Source: Streptomyces sp. DG2A-72 (GTDB taxonomy: Bacteria; Actinomycetota; Actinomycetes; Streptomycetales; Streptomycetaceae). Taken from it: 64,000 nucleotides of DNA. The stretch spans positions 10,232,155 to 10,296,154 of the forward strand of contig NZ_JASTLC010000001.1 of assembly GCF_030499575.1 (NCBI RefSeq). Reading direction: 5' to 3'. Shown one piece after another: positions 36,727-45,030 of the stretch. The notes under the pieces are model-generated. The model was given only the letters and a program-made list of their open reading frames with translations, was not told the DNA's origin and searched no databases. Each line of letters starts with the position of its first letter. The first letter of the stretch is position 1. The position numbers were made by a program, and so were the translations under genes.

Positions 36727-37742
36727 TCTTCGGCCTGGCGCTGGCAGTCACGGCAGTCGGCGCGGGAACCGCGGTTGCCGGTGATGAATGGGGAGCAGCG
36801 GACTGTTCCCAGAACCCGTTGCCCGGATGCGAACTCAGCGCCGGGAGGGACGGCCGTCAGGGTGCACCTCGGCACGACAGTGGTGAGGCCTCGCCAGGCG
36901 ACGACAGCAGGGGCGGTGGCGGAGACACCGGCGGTGGCCAAGACGTGCCGACGAGCCGAAACCCGGATCTGAACCGGGCAAACTGCTCCTACCGACGGAG
37001 CGACTACCAGCCCCCGCCCGGGGCGGTACAGGCCGCGTACGTTCAGCCGTCCGGCGGGGCGGCGGTGGCCCAGCCTGCGGTGTACACGCCGACCTCGCCG
37101 AGCACTGTGCTGTCGGTCGCAGATCCAAAGCCAGGGGAGTCCGGGGCTTGGTACGTATACAAGTGCGCCGCCGGAGGGGTACGGGACGCGCTTTACCGTG
37201 CGCCGGTGTGGATCCCGGATGGGCCACAGCAAGCTGCCGAGGCTCCTCAACCGAGTCCGGCGGAGCTCGCCCAGATGGCACGTGACCAGCTGCGGTTGCC
37301 GTCGCTCGCAATCGAGTCGAGTCCGGCGGGTGAGCAACTGGTAAGTCTGCCGACCTGGTTGTGGCTGGACCGTGGCGACTGGGGCTCGGTGTCTGCAACG
37401 GCTTCGATGCCTGAGGTCTCGGTGACAGCCACAGCGCGACCGACGTCGGTGGACTGGGCGATGGGCGACGGCAGCTCGGTGACGTGCAAGGGCCCAGGGA
37501 CGCCGTACGGCACGAAGCGCCAGTCGTCGGGCAGCCCTCAGAGCGCATCTCCGGATTGCGGCCACACCTACCACACTTCTTCCGCCGAACAACCGGACAA
37601 CGCATTCCCCGTGTCGGCGACCGTGCACTGGACGGTGACCTGGGAAGGCGCCGGCGAGAGTGGTGCCTTCCCCGATCTGATGACTACATCGCAAGCGGCG
37701 TTCCGCGTCGTAGAGAGTCAGGCGCTGAACAGCGGTCGGTGA
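36705..37742 (+). CDS. Secreted protein of the tad-type operon, function unknown
   Basis: This 345-residue exported protein starts at ATG 36705 with a signal peptide (MRRRSAVIFGLALAVTAVGA, cleavage near AVAGDE). A Gly/Asp-rich linker (GDDSRGGGGDTGGG) leads to a domain with YVYKCAAGGVRDALYRAPVWI and a late PKD-like segment (VDWAMGDGSSVTC, CGHTYHTSS, FPVSATVHWTVTW). Genes of this type stand in front of SAF, ParA-like and CpaF genes in Streptomyces. The WAMGDG...C...Y pattern suggests an immunoglobulin-like fold. The start overlaps the preceding lipoprotein gene, so they are one operon. Confidence 0.7.
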   Translation: MRRRSAVIFGLALAVTAVGAGTAVAGDEWGAADCSQNPLPGCELSAGRDGRQGAPRHDSGEASPGDDSRGGGGDTGGGQDVPTSRNPDLNRANCSYRRSDYQPPPGAVQAAYVQPSGGAAVAQPAVYTPTSPSTVLSVADPKPGESGAWYVYKCAAGGVRDALYRAPVWIPDGPQQAAEAPQPSPAELAQMARDQLRLPSLAIESSPAGEQLVSLPTWLWLDRGDWGSVSATASMPEVSVTATARPTSVDWAMGDGSSVTCKGPGTPYGTKRQSSGSPQSASPDCGHTYHTSSAEQPDNAFPVSATVHWTVTWEGAGESGAFPDLMTTSQAAFRVVESQALNSGR

Positions 37743-37854
37743 CCTCGAGTCCTCTCCTTCTTGATCTGCGGAAGAAGAGACAACTTCCACGCAGTCGTGA
37801 TCGCCGCGTCGGTGGCGTGGTGCTGAGCAGTCCTGTGCCACTAGGAGGAATTTG

Positions 37855-38565
37855 ATGAGCACCCGTGCGCCAACGCACTCGGATCCAGAGACGAGGGATG
37901 GGGCGTTCCCGGCCGGCCGCTGGGCTGGCCGTCGTGACGGACAAACACCTGCCCGAGGGGTCGGAATCTCACGGCTCCGCAGCACGCCGTATCTGCTACT
38001 CGGAGTGCTCCTGGTCGTCGGCTGCACGACCGGCGGGGTGGTGGTGGCCACCCAGATGGGGCACCGCGAGGCAGTGCTCGCTCTGGCCCGCCCCGTGACC
38101 GTCGGCCAGGAACTGTCTGCCCGGGACGTGCGAGAGGCGAGCCTGTCGGTGGACAGTGGACTTGCGGTGATCCCCGCGCGCTCCCGAGCATCCGTGGAAG
38201 GGCGCGCCGTTGGCTACTCCATGCCGGCGGGGACGCTGCTGACAAAGGACGTACTGGGCGAAGCTCGAGTTCCCCCAGCCGGGCAGGCTGTGGTCGCAGT
38301 GGGAATCAAGCCTGGTCAGTATCCCCCGGACCTGCGGGCAGGCAACCGCGTCACGGTGGTCGTGGCGGCGACGAGTGATCAATCCACCGGTTCGGCTTCT
38401 TCCCGTTCCTCGGCGTGGGACGCGACGGTGACGGGCGTCCACTTGGACACCGACGAGCTGACTACCACGGTGTCCCTGCAGATGGCTCAAGACGACGCCC
38501 GCGAGCTGGCTGCGGAGCCAACTGGGCAGGTCAGCGTCCTCATGGTGCATGGAGGCGCACAGTGA
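37855..38565 (+). CDS. SAF-domain protein (RcpC/CpaB-like)
   Basis: The 236-residue protein has one transmembrane segment (STPYLLLGVLLVVGCTTGGVVV) followed by a SAF domain (ALARPVTVGQELSARDVREASL, GRAVGYSMPAGTLLTKDVLG) and a beta-rich C-terminus. It is the CpaB/RcpC-like periplasmic component of tad/flp pilus systems. The ATG at 37855 lies 6 bases after AGGAGG. Its TGA overlaps the GTG of the following ParA-like gene, so they are translationally coupled. Confidence 0.8.
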   Translation: MSTRAPTHSDPETRDGAFPAGRWAGRRDGQTPARGVGISRLRSTPYLLLGVLLVVGCTTGGVVVATQMGHREAVLALARPVTVGQELSARDVREASLSVDSGLAVIPARSRASVEGRAVGYSMPAGTLLTKDVLGEARVPPAGQAVVAVGIKPGQYPPDLRAGNRVTVVVAATSDQSTGSASSRSSAWDATVTGVHLDTDELTTTVSLQMAQDDARELAAEPTGQVSVLMVHGGAQ

Positions 38566-39384
38566 CGCTGGTGGCGTTGTGCAGTTTGAAAGGCTCTCCT
38601 GGCGTCACGACGGCCGCGCTCGGCCTGGCATCACGGTGGCCAGCTGGAGAGCAGCCGGTGGTGGTGGAGTGCGACCCGGCCGGAGGCGCCCTGCTCGCCC
38701 GCTTCGGCTTGGATACGTCTCCGAGTCTGGTGAGCCTGGCCGCTGCAGTACACCGAGGCGCGGAGCCTGGGCTCGTGTGGCAGCACACCCAGCGACTGTC
38801 CGGGGGCCTGCCGGTCGTGGCCGGCCCGGCCGGACCGGAGCAGGCGCGCTTCGCTCGTACAGATCACCGGGGCCGGAGCCGCCCCGCTGCGGTGCGCCGC
38901 GGACCGGCCCGGCACGGTCGTGATCGCGGATTGCGGCAGGAACGACCCAGGCTCCGCGGCCCAGGGCATCCTGCGAGCGGCAGACATGACGCTACTGCTC
39001 GCCCGCTCCCAGAACGACGCCCTGATGCATGTGGCCGCCAATCTGGACAGGGTCTTGCGCTGGTCGCGCCATCCCCGCTTCGTGCTGGTAGGCGACGGCT
39101 ACCCCACCGCCGAGGTCGCCCACACGCTGGGGATCGAGGTGATCGGCCGCATCCCGCACGATCGCAGTGGTGCGGCAGTGTTGAGCGGACGGCCCGCACG
39201 GCGCTCTGCCCCGGCACAATCCCCGCTCGGCCGGGCCTTGGCCCGCATTGCCGCCACTTGCGCCTCCGCCCCACCTCAGAGGGAGCAGGAGAACGCGGCG
39301 GAGTTGCCCGGCAGGGGTAGCGGCAGACCTCCCGAATCGAGGCGGTGCGATTCGCCGGGCTCTCAGGAAGAGGTGCCGCGATGA
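38562..39384 (+). pseudogene. ParA/MinD-like ATPase (CpaE/TadZ-type), frameshifted
   Basis: GTG 38562 opens VTLVALCSLKGSPGVTTAALG, a deviant Walker A (KGSPGVTT) of the ParA/MinD superfamily, then VVVECDPAGGALLARFG. Near 38862 one base is missing or added; the second frame continues with LVQITGAGAAPLRC, TVVIADCGRND, ARSQNDALMHVAANLDRVLRW to 39384. Both parts are well conserved, so a sequence error is possible. TadZ/CpaE-like proteins position the secretion ATPase. The end overlaps the cpaF start. Confidence 0.7.
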
Positions 39385-39869
39385 GTACACCAGGAAGAGG
39401 ACATGCCTCTCTTCCGTACGGTGGCGCCTTTCCCCCGCATGGACCCGCTGGGCAGTCGTCAGCAAGTGGCACTGGGGCTCGCTCGGTGGGTGTCGATGCC
39501 GGCGAGATGGAGATCGGTTCTTCCTCAGAGCAGCTGCGACACCGCTTGATGCGCGAGCTTCCGACGCGGCTGGCTGCTCTGGCTCGCGCCGACGAAGCCG
39601 ATGGCCGCCCCGCGATGGAGGATGCCCAACGCCGTGCTCGGGTGGAGAAGACCCTCTCGGACGTCGCGGAGGAGCACGCCCGGATGTTGCTCACGCGCGG
39701 GGAGAGTCTCGTGGCCCCGGATGTCGAGCAACAGGTGATCGCCGCCGTGCTGGCGGAAGTGCTTGGGCTGGCAGGGCTGGAGCCGCTGCTGCGGAACCCG
39801 GACATCGAGAACATCAACATCAACGGTGATCGCGTCTTCGTGCGCTACGCCGACGGCCGGCGCGAGTAG
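39381..39869 (+). pseudogene. CpaF/TadA secretion ATPase, only the N-terminal domain
   Basis: ATG 39381 starts a 162-residue frame with the helical N-terminal region of CpaF/TadA (LRHRLMRELPTRLAALAR) and the beginning of the N1 domain (APDVEQQVIAAVLAEVLGLA, LEPLLRNPDIENININGDRVFV). It ends at DGRRE followed by TAG. In the normal protein, of about 450-550 residues, this point is followed by RLPPV and the ATPase domain. The next bases (CTGCCGCC) still fit, and then unrelated G/T-rich sequence begins at about 39885. The operon is therefore cut here; all membrane and pilin genes are missing. Confidence 0.75.
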
Positions 39870-39938
39870 CTGCCGCCTGGGTGGTGCGGGTTTCGGGGAG
39901 GGGGTTGTGGGTCTGTGTGTGGGTGGTCGGTGGCATGG

Positions 39939-39973
39939 GTGTGGGGTGTGGGGTGTGGGGTGTGGGGTGTGGG
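39939..39973 (+). repeat. Five tandem GTGTGGG units
   Basis: GTGTGGG is repeated five times without interruption, directly after the broken cpaF gene. The strand is strongly G/T rich, with G runs suitable for quadruplex formation. Confidence 0.85.
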
Positions 39974-40003
39974 GTTGGTTGTGTAGGTCGGTCAATGGCT
40001 TGC

Positions 40004-40031
40004 AAAGAACCGTCCAACCGGTATATTTCTT
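40004..40031. promoter_or_regulatory. Candidate gamma-butyrolactone receptor box upstream of the monooxygenase
   Basis: AAAGAACCGTCC (40004-40015) followed by AACCGGTATATTTCTT (40016-40031) has the imperfect two-fold pattern A/T-rich, CCG, CGG, A/T-rich, that ArpA/ScbR-type receptors recognise. AAGAA and TTCTT are mirror ends. It lies about 100 bases before the start chosen for the monooxygenase. The in-frame ATG at 39995 would put the site inside the gene. Confidence 0.5.
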
Positions 40032-40032
40032 G

Positions 40033-40090
40033 TTCGTTGGTGGGTTCGTTGGTGGGTTCGTTGGTGGGTTCGTTGGTGGGTTCGTTGGTG
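40033..40090 (+). repeat. Tandem 12-base repeat (TTCGTTGGTGGG)
   Basis: Four full units of TTCGTTGGTGGG and a partial fifth follow each other. If translated in the monooxygenase frame they give Ser-Leu-Val-Gly repeats, which are not part of the enzyme fold. They more likely form the 5' leader. Confidence 0.85.
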
Positions 40091-40129
40091 TGGGTGGTTG
40101 GGGGGGTGGGGTTGGTGTGGGGTTTGCGG

Positions 40130-41722
40130 GTGGAGGTGGTGGTTGTGGGTGGGGGGCCGGTGGGGTTGGTTCTTGCTGCGGAGTTGGCGGGGTTTGGGGT
40201 GCGGACGGTGGTGGTGGAGTCGGCTGTGGGTGTGTCGGGGTGGCCGAAGGCGACGACGTTGCATGCGCGTGCGGTGCAGTGTTTGGTGAGGCGTGGTTAT
40301 TTGGGGGGGTTGGTGGGTGGGGGTGGTGTGGGGGGTGGTTTGTTTCATTTTGGGGGGATTCCGGGGTTGGTGATTTCGGTTCCTGCTGGGGAGCCGGAGG
40401 CGGTGTTGAAGTGTTCGCAGGAGGAGTTGGAGCGTCATTTTGAGTGGCGGGCGCGGGTGGCTGGTGCGTGGGTTTTGCGTGGGTATCGGGTGACGGGGGT
40501 GTGGCAGGGGCGGGAGGGGGTGGGTGTTACGGCGCAGGGTCCGGGGGGGCGGGTGGGGTTGGTGGGTGGGTATTTGGTGGGGGCGGATGGTGCGCGCAGT
40601 GTGGTGCGGGAGCAGGGGGGTTTTGTGTCGCGGACGTGTCCGGCCACGGTGTCGGCGTTGGCGGGTGATGTTCGTGTGGTGGGGGGTGGGGTTCTTGAGG
40701 CGGGGTGGCATCGTACGGAGCGGGGGTGGATTGTTGCCAAGGAGGTGGCGGGGGGTGTGGTGCGGTTGCGGACTCTTAATTGCGGGGGTGCGCATGTTGA
40801 GCGTGGTGTGCCGCTGACTTTGGAGGAGTTGCGGCGGGAGGTGTGCTGGATCGCGGGGCGGGATGTCGCGTTGGGGGAGGGGAGGTGGTTGAGCAGGTTC
40901 AGTGATTTCTCCCGGTTGGCGGTGTCCTACCGCAGGGGGCGGATCTTTTTGGCGGGGGATGCGGCGCATGTGCATTTCCCGATCGGTGGGCAGGGGCTGT
41001 CTACCGGGCTGCTGGATGCGGTCAACCTCGGCTGGAAGCTTGCGTTTACGGTGCGTGGCGGTGCGGGCGCGGGGCTGCTGGACACCTATGATGCCGAGCG
41101 CCGGCCTGCTGCTCAGCGGGTTATCGACAGTGCGCGGGCCCAGTTGGCTCTGATGCGGCCGGGGCCCGAGTTCGACCGGCTGCGTGTGCTGTTCGGCCGG
41201 TTGCTGGCCGGTGGCGGGGAGGGTGGCGCGCTGGCGGCCATGGTCAGTGCCCAGGACACGGTTCTTCCGCCGCGTACCGCGCGGCCCTCTCCGTGGGAGG
41301 GAAGGTTTTTGCATAATGTCCAGCTGGCTACCCGTGAGGGTCCTGCTGATGTGATCGGGCTGCTGCGTGAGGGCCGGCCCCTGCTGCTGCTGTTCGGTGA
41401 GCGGGGCGGCCGTTATCTTCGGCAGGCGCGGGGCTGGGGCTCGCTGCTGCGTATCGTGCGGGCGGCGCGGACGCCGCAGCTGCCGTGCGAGGCGCTGCTG
41501 GTGCGGCCCGACGGGTATGTCGCCTGGGGGCCGGGGGGTGAGGGGCTTGAGGCGGCGCTGGGGCAGTGGTTCGGCGGCCCCCCGGACACCCCGGACACCC
41601 CGGACACCCCGGTCACCCCGGTCACCCCGGTCACCCCGGGCATCCCGGCTGCCCCGGCTGCCCCGGCTGCCGGGGGTGCCCGGGGTGTGGTGGCGGGGGG
41701 TCTGGCTGGCTGGGGTGTCTAG
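40130..41722 (+). CDS. FAD-dependent aromatic monooxygenase
   Basis: This is a 530-residue group A flavin hydroxylase. VEVVVVGGGPVGLVLAAELA is the dinucleotide-binding motif at the start, DGARSVVREQGG is the DG motif, and FLAGDAAHVHFPIGGQGLSTG is the second FAD motif (GD). The C-terminal thioredoxin-like domain ends in a Pro-rich tail coded by 9-base repeats. I chose GTG 40130, which begins the Rossmann motif; GTG 40115 or ATG 39995 are alternatives. Such enzymes act on aromatic polyketides, or in butyrolactone-type signal synthesis by Baeyer-Villiger-like steps. The first 1 kb has few C on the coding strand, unlike the rest. Its stop overlaps that of the convergent tetR1. Confidence 0.85.
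   Translation: MEVVVVGGGPVGLVLAAELAGFGVRTVVVESAVGVSGWPKATTLHARAVQCLVRRGYLGGLVGGGGVGGGLFHFGGIPGLVISVPAGEPEAVLKCSQEELERHFEWRARVAGAWVLRGYRVTGVWQGREGVGVTAQGPGGRVGLVGGYLVGADGARSVVREQGGFVSRTCPATVSALAGDVRVVGGGVLEAGWHRTERGWIVAKEVAGGVVRLRTLNCGGAHVERGVPLTLEELRREVCWIAGRDVALGEGRWLSRFSDFSRLAVSYRRGRIFLAGDAAHVHFPIGGQGLSTGLLDAVNLGWKLAFTVRGGAGAGLLDTYDAERRPAAQRVIDSARAQLALMRPGPEFDRLRVLFGRLLAGGGEGGALAAMVSAQDTVLPPRTARPSPWEGRFLHNVQLATREGPADVIGLLREGRPLLLLFGERGGRYLRQARGWGSLLRIVRAARTPQLPCEALLVRPDGYVAWGPGGEGLEAALGQWFGGPPDTPDTPDTPVTPVTPVTPGIPAAPAAPAAGGARGVVAGGLAGWGV
41582..41635 (+). repeat. Six tandem 9-base repeats coding Pro-Asp/Val-Thr
   Basis: Three CCGGACACC and three CCGGTCACC units code (PDT)3(VTP)3-like text at the C-terminus of the monooxygenase, followed by similar CCGGCTGCC units coding Ala-Ala-Pro. 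The array can vary in length without breaking the frame. Confidence 0.8.
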
Positions 41723-42378
41723 GGCCGGCGTGCGGATGTGGCCAGTGCCTGAAGTTCCTCGAAGACCGCTGCGCCGCGGCTCTCGGTGAGGTCTGCGGAG
41801 GTCAGGACGGAGGACAGGACCACGCTGGGCAGCAGGTGCCGCAGCAGGGCGGCGACCCTGTTCAGCAGGTCCTGGTAGTTGCACATGGCCTGGGACATGG
41901 CCTGGACGCCGGCGAAGGAGCCCACCATGACGTCGGCGGTTTCCTTCGGCTGGACGTGCGGGAGCAGTTCGCCTTGGGTCTGTGCCTTTTCCAGCAGTTC
42001 GGTGACGACCTCGGCCCAGCGTACGAAGGGGCCGCTGCGGTCGAGTCCGTGGGCCTGCTGGTCGAGTGAGAGCCGCACGCCTGCCCGTACCATCGGGTCG
42101 GTCTGCAGCCGGTATGCCTGCAGCAGCACGGTGTCCACGATCTGCTGGATCTTGCAGGCGCGGTCGGGGATGGGCAGCTGCTGGTCCTGCTCGTGGAGCA
42201 CTCCTTGGGCCAGGTGTTCCTTCGAGGGGAAGTGGAAGTACAGGGCCCCCTTGGTCACGTCGGCCGCGGCGAGGATCTCGCTGATGGTCGCGGCCTGGTA
42301 GCCGCGTTCCTCGAAGATCCTGGCCGCGGCGACGAGGATCGTTCGCCGTGTCCGGATTGCCCGGTCCTGCTTGACCAT
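41719..42378 (-). CDS. Gamma-butyrolactone receptor-type TetR repressor
   Basis: This 219-residue protein begins MVKQDRAIRTRRTILVAAAR, and the helix-turn-helix reads ISEILAAADVTKGALYFHFPSKEHLAQGVL, the exact style of ArpA/ScbR/BarA receptors. The ligand-pocket tryptophan of the family is visible in FVRWAEVVTELL. It is expected to repress target promoters until a butyrolactone-type signal binds. The ATG at 42378 follows GGAGGCCGAC. A receptor-box-like sequence 40 bases upstream suggests autoregulation, and its neighbours are a monooxygenase, a reductase and an AfsA-type synthase, a standard signalling set. Confidence 0.9.
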   Translation of the reverse strand: MVKQDRAIRTRRTILVAAARIFEERGYQAATISEILAAADVTKGALYFHFPSKEHLAQGVLHEQDQQLPIPDRACKIQQIVDTVLLQAYRLQTDPMVRAGVRLSLDQQAHGLDRSGPFVRWAEVVTELLEKAQTQGELLPHVQPKETADVMVGSFAGVQAMSQAMCNYQDLLNRVAALLRHLLPSVVLSSVLTSADLTESRGAAVFEELQALATSARRP

Positions 42379-42415
42379 GTCGGCCTCCTCCAATCGATGA
42401 GCCCGGAGACCCCTT

Positions 42416-42439
42416 ACAAAAAAACCGTCTAGTTTGTAT
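42416..42439. promoter_or_regulatory. Candidate receptor box upstream of tetR1
   Basis: ACAAAAAAACCG (42416-42427), then TCT, then AGTTTGTAT (42431-42439) resembles the autoregulatory elements of butyrolactone receptors, with A/T-rich arms around ACCG-N-CTAGTTT. It lies 38-61 bases before the tetR1 start codon, where it can overlap the promoter. Confidence 0.6.
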
Positions 42440-42510
42440 CTTACAGGTAGTCGCGTGGTGCGCAGCCCTCCGGTCGTGCCGAATTCAAGGAATGGCGTGA
42501 AGCCTGCAGG

Positions 42511-42545
42511 CGGACGACGGACGACGGACGACGGACGACGGACGA
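42511..42545 (+). repeat. Five tandem CGGACGA units
   Basis: CGGACGA repeats five times between tetR1 and the divergent reductase gene, followed by two GGGACGA variants. It occupies the region where the reductase promoter should be. Confidence 0.85.
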
Positions 42546-42640
42546 GGGACGAGGGGGCTGTGGGGCGCGGCAGGTGCGGTCGGTGTGTGGCAGGCAGGCG
42601 GGCATGCGGGCAGGCATGCGGGTGGGTGGGGAGGGGTGTG

Positions 42641-43555
42641 ATGATTCTCGTGACGGGGGCCACCGGGACGGTGGGCCGGGAGGTGGTCCGGCTGCTGGGG
42701 GCGGATGTGGGCGTTCGTGTCATGGCCCGGGATCCGGCACGGGTGAGGGGGGCGTCTGAGACTGCGGAGATAGTTGCGGGGGACTACAGGGATCCGCGGT
42801 CGCTTGGCCGGGCTCTGGCGGGGGTTCGCACGGCGTTCCTGGTGACCGGTGATGTCGCCGGCGGTGACGATGTCCGGTTCATTCGTGCTGCGCAGATGGC
42901 CGGTGTCGGGCGGGTGGTGAAGCTCTCGGCGGCCGCTGTTGTTGACCGCTGTGCCGATGACCTGGTCACCCGGTGGCAGCGTGCCGGTGAGGAGGTGTTG
43001 TGTGCCTCGGGTCTTCAGTGGACTGTGCTGCGTCCGCGCGCGTTCATGTCCAATACGCTGTCCTGGGCGCGGTCCGTGCGCTGCGAAGGCGTGGTCCGGG
43101 CGCTGTATGGGTCGTCTGTCAATGCCTGCGTGGATCCCCGGGACGTCGCGGAGGTGGCCGTGCGCGTCCTGACCGAGGACGGGCACGCGGGAGGGGCCTA
43201 CACGCTGACCGGGCCGGAGGCGCTCAGTGCGGCTCAGCAGGTGGATCAGCTCGGCCGGCTGCTCGGGGTGCCGTTGCGCTTGGAGGAACTGAGCCCGGGC
43301 CAGGCGCGCCTCGCGCTGGGCCGGCGCTATCCGGTGCCGGTCGTCGAGGCGCTGCTGCAGAGCGCGGAACGTCAGCGGGCGGGAGCCAAGGCGCAGGTTC
43401 AGGACACGGTGCGCGCGGTGACCGGCCGCCCGGCCAGAACCTTCCGTGTCTGGGCGAAGGACCATCTGGCGGCGTTCGTGCCCGGCGCGGCGGATGAGGC
43501 GGGGCAGTCGCCGCGCCGGGCGGGTCATGGCACGGGCCGCTGGCTCACTGGGTGA
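42641..43555 (+). CDS. NmrA-like NAD(P)-binding reductase
   Basis: The 304-residue protein is an atypical short-chain dehydrogenase. MILVTGATGTVGREVVRLLG is the Rossmann motif, RVMARDP the cofactor-specificity turn, VKLSAAAVVD the strand 5 region, and WTVLRPRAFMSN the substrate-side block. The normal YxxxK pair is absent, as in NmrA-type proteins. It starts at ATG 42641 behind GGGGAGGGGTGTG. Its position between the receptor gene and the AfsA gene suggests a step in signal-molecule synthesis, like the reductases found near other afsA homologues. Its C-terminal 35 codons lie in a 161-base tandem duplication. Confidence 0.8.
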   Translation: MILVTGATGTVGREVVRLLGADVGVRVMARDPARVRGASETAEIVAGDYRDPRSLGRALAGVRTAFLVTGDVAGGDDVRFIRAAQMAGVGRVVKLSAAAVVDRCADDLVTRWQRAGEEVLCASGLQWTVLRPRAFMSNTLSWARSVRCEGVVRALYGSSVNACVDPRDVAEVAVRVLTEDGHAGGAYTLTGPEALSAAQQVDQLGRLLGVPLRLEELSPGQARLALGRRYPVPVVEALLQSAERQRAGAKAQVQDTVRAVTGRPARTFRVWAKDHLAAFVPGAADEAGQSPRRAGHGTGRWLTG

Positions 43556-43756
43556 GGCAGGCCATGGTGACGGTGGAGCGGGTCACGAGCCGTGCCGGAA
43601 CTTTCGGTGTCTGGGCGATGGGCCGTGTGGCGGTGTTCGCGTCCGGCGCGGCGGATGAGGCGGGGCGGCCGCCGCGCCGGGCGGGTCATGGCACGGGCCG
43701 CTGGCTCACTGGGTGAGGGGGGCCATGGTGACGGTGGAGCGGAACACGAGCTGCCC
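43435..43756. repeat. 161-base tandem duplication across a convergent gene end
   Basis: Two units offset by exactly 161 bases share most positions (for example GTGTCTGGG at 43446 and 43607, CGGATGAGGC at 43491 and 43652, GTGACGGTGG at 43567 and 43728). Unit 1 codes the end of the reductase; unit 2 holds the last codons of the AfsA-type gene on the other strand. Each unit thus carries a copy of both gene ends. Confidence 0.85.
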
Positions 43757-44695
43757 TTCCTGGTGTCCGGTCACGAGCACGGACTGCGGCCGGTCCGTGT
43801 CCGTGCCGGGCGCAGGGCGCGCTTCGATCAGGCAGGGCGTGTGCAGTTCGGCGTAGCGCTTGAACTCGCTGGTGATGTCCAGGGGGATGACCGGGCGCCC
43901 CGCGGTGGCGGCGGTGGCCTGGCGGGCGGCCTCGAGCAGCACCATGCCCGGTACGTGGTCGGTGGGGTGGTCGAAGAGGACGGGGTGGCGGGTGTCGACC
44001 CTGAGCTGCCAGGAGTTGGGCTGCCCGATGGGGGACAGGACGACGTCCATGGGGGAGACCCGGCCGACGTCCTGGGGTGCTATCGGGGCGGTGAGGGGCA
44101 GCGCGGGCCGCCCCCCGTCCAGCTGCTGGGTGCGCAGGCGGTTGTATGTCGCCGGCTGCACACAGGTGAAGTCGGCGCGTCCCGTTGCGGCGATGTGAGG
44201 GCCCCGGCGGATGGTGACGTTGTAGTGGAACCCTGCCAGGTTGCCGCGGCGCCACTTGACGTCGTGGCAGGTGATGTCCAGCTCGAGCGAGGCGGGTGCG
44301 CTGCCGACCCGCAGGTGCGCGGGCCGGACGTCGATCGCGAGGTCCCACATGAGGAAGTGGTGGCCGAGCGGGACGCCGTACTCGGTGTGCGCCAGGAGGA
44401 TGCCGGCCTGGCGGATCGTTTCGGCAGCGATCAGCGGGTCGTGGCAGTCGTCCACGTTGACGAAGAAGCTGTGTCCGCGGGGCCACTGGGCCTCGACGCA
44501 GAAATGATCGTCGTCCATGCGCGCCCAGTCGGTCAGCATGACCTCGGCGACGCTCGCGCGGTGGACGAATTCCTTGGGGACCGTGGTGGTCAGGGACCGG
44601 TGGGGCAGGGCACCGGTCCCGGTAAGGGCCGTGTCGCTCCCGGTGTGTGCCGCGCTGCGTATCGCGCGGTTCCTGTGGAACGTGCTCGCAGACAT
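43706..44695 (-). CDS. AfsA-type butyrolactone signal synthase
   Basis: This 329-residue protein has the AfsA double hot-dog architecture. The first domain runs from VPKEFVHRASVAEVMLTDWA through HSFFVNVDDCHDPLIAAETIRQ, and the second contains VDTRHPVLFDHPTDHVPGMVLLEAARQA with a repeat of the same D-H-x-x-D-H-x-P-G-M core. AfsA enzymes join a beta-ketoacyl-ACP with dihydroxyacetone phosphate, the first committed step to gamma-butyrolactones. The ATG at 44695 follows AGGGGGAATC, and a receptor box lies 60-85 bases upstream. It faces the reductase gene tail to tail. The product could also be a butenolide or methylenomycin furan; the sequence cannot decide. Confidence 0.92.
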   Translation of the reverse strand: MSASTFHRNRAIRSAAHTGSDTALTGTGALPHRSLTTTVPKEFVHRASVAEVMLTDWARMDDDHFCVEAQWPRGHSFFVNVDDCHDPLIAAETIRQAGILLAHTEYGVPLGHHFLMWDLAIDVRPAHLRVGSAPASLELDITCHDVKWRRGNLAGFHYNVTIRRGPHIAATGRADFTCVQPATYNRLRTQQLDGGRPALPLTAPIAPQDVGRVSPMDVVLSPIGQPNSWQLRVDTRHPVLFDHPTDHVPGMVLLEAARQATAATAGRPVIPLDITSEFKRYAELHTPCLIEARPAPGTDTDRPQSVLVTGHQEGQLVFRSTVTMAPLTQ

Positions 44696-44754
44696 GATTC
44701 CCCCTGAGCCGCTGTGGCTTGAATGTAAGTGGCAGAGCCCTCAGGAGAGCGAAG

Positions 44755-44779
44755 ATACATACCACCCGGTTTAATTTCT
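44755..44779. promoter_or_regulatory. Candidate receptor box upstream of the afsA homologue
   Basis: ATACATACCACC (44755-44766) followed by CGGTTTAATTTCT (44767-44779) fits the receptor-box pattern with ACATACC and GGTTT half sites. Repression of the synthase by its own receptor is known for this family. The rest of 44696-45030 contains no gene that I can support. Confidence 0.6.
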
Positions 44780-45030
44780 AGAAGGAACGCGGCACTCCGC
44801 CCGGCGCGAAAAGGAGCGGCGCATTCCCCGATGTGCGGGTGATCGCCTGGCGGCCTGTGGCCCGCCCGGGACCCGCAGGTCGTCCCCGCACGCCGGGCCG
44901 TGTGACGGCTGGTGTCTGCCGGGGCGGGTCAGGGGCGGCCCGCCGGCGCACCTCAAGTGATCTCAAAGCCATTCTTGAGCGGCCTGCCCGACCGTGTCCC
45001 TAAGGCCCGAGGTGAAGGGGGAGCGGTCGG

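Noticed and set aside
39939..40090. Possible CRISPR-like array
   Set aside because: The repeats are 7 and 12 bases long and directly adjacent, without spacers, and no cas gene is present.
39992..41884. 630-codon open frame on the minus strand
   Set aside because: Antisense of the monooxygenase; the product is a low-complexity Thr/Pro/His-rich text caused by the G/T bias of the real gene.
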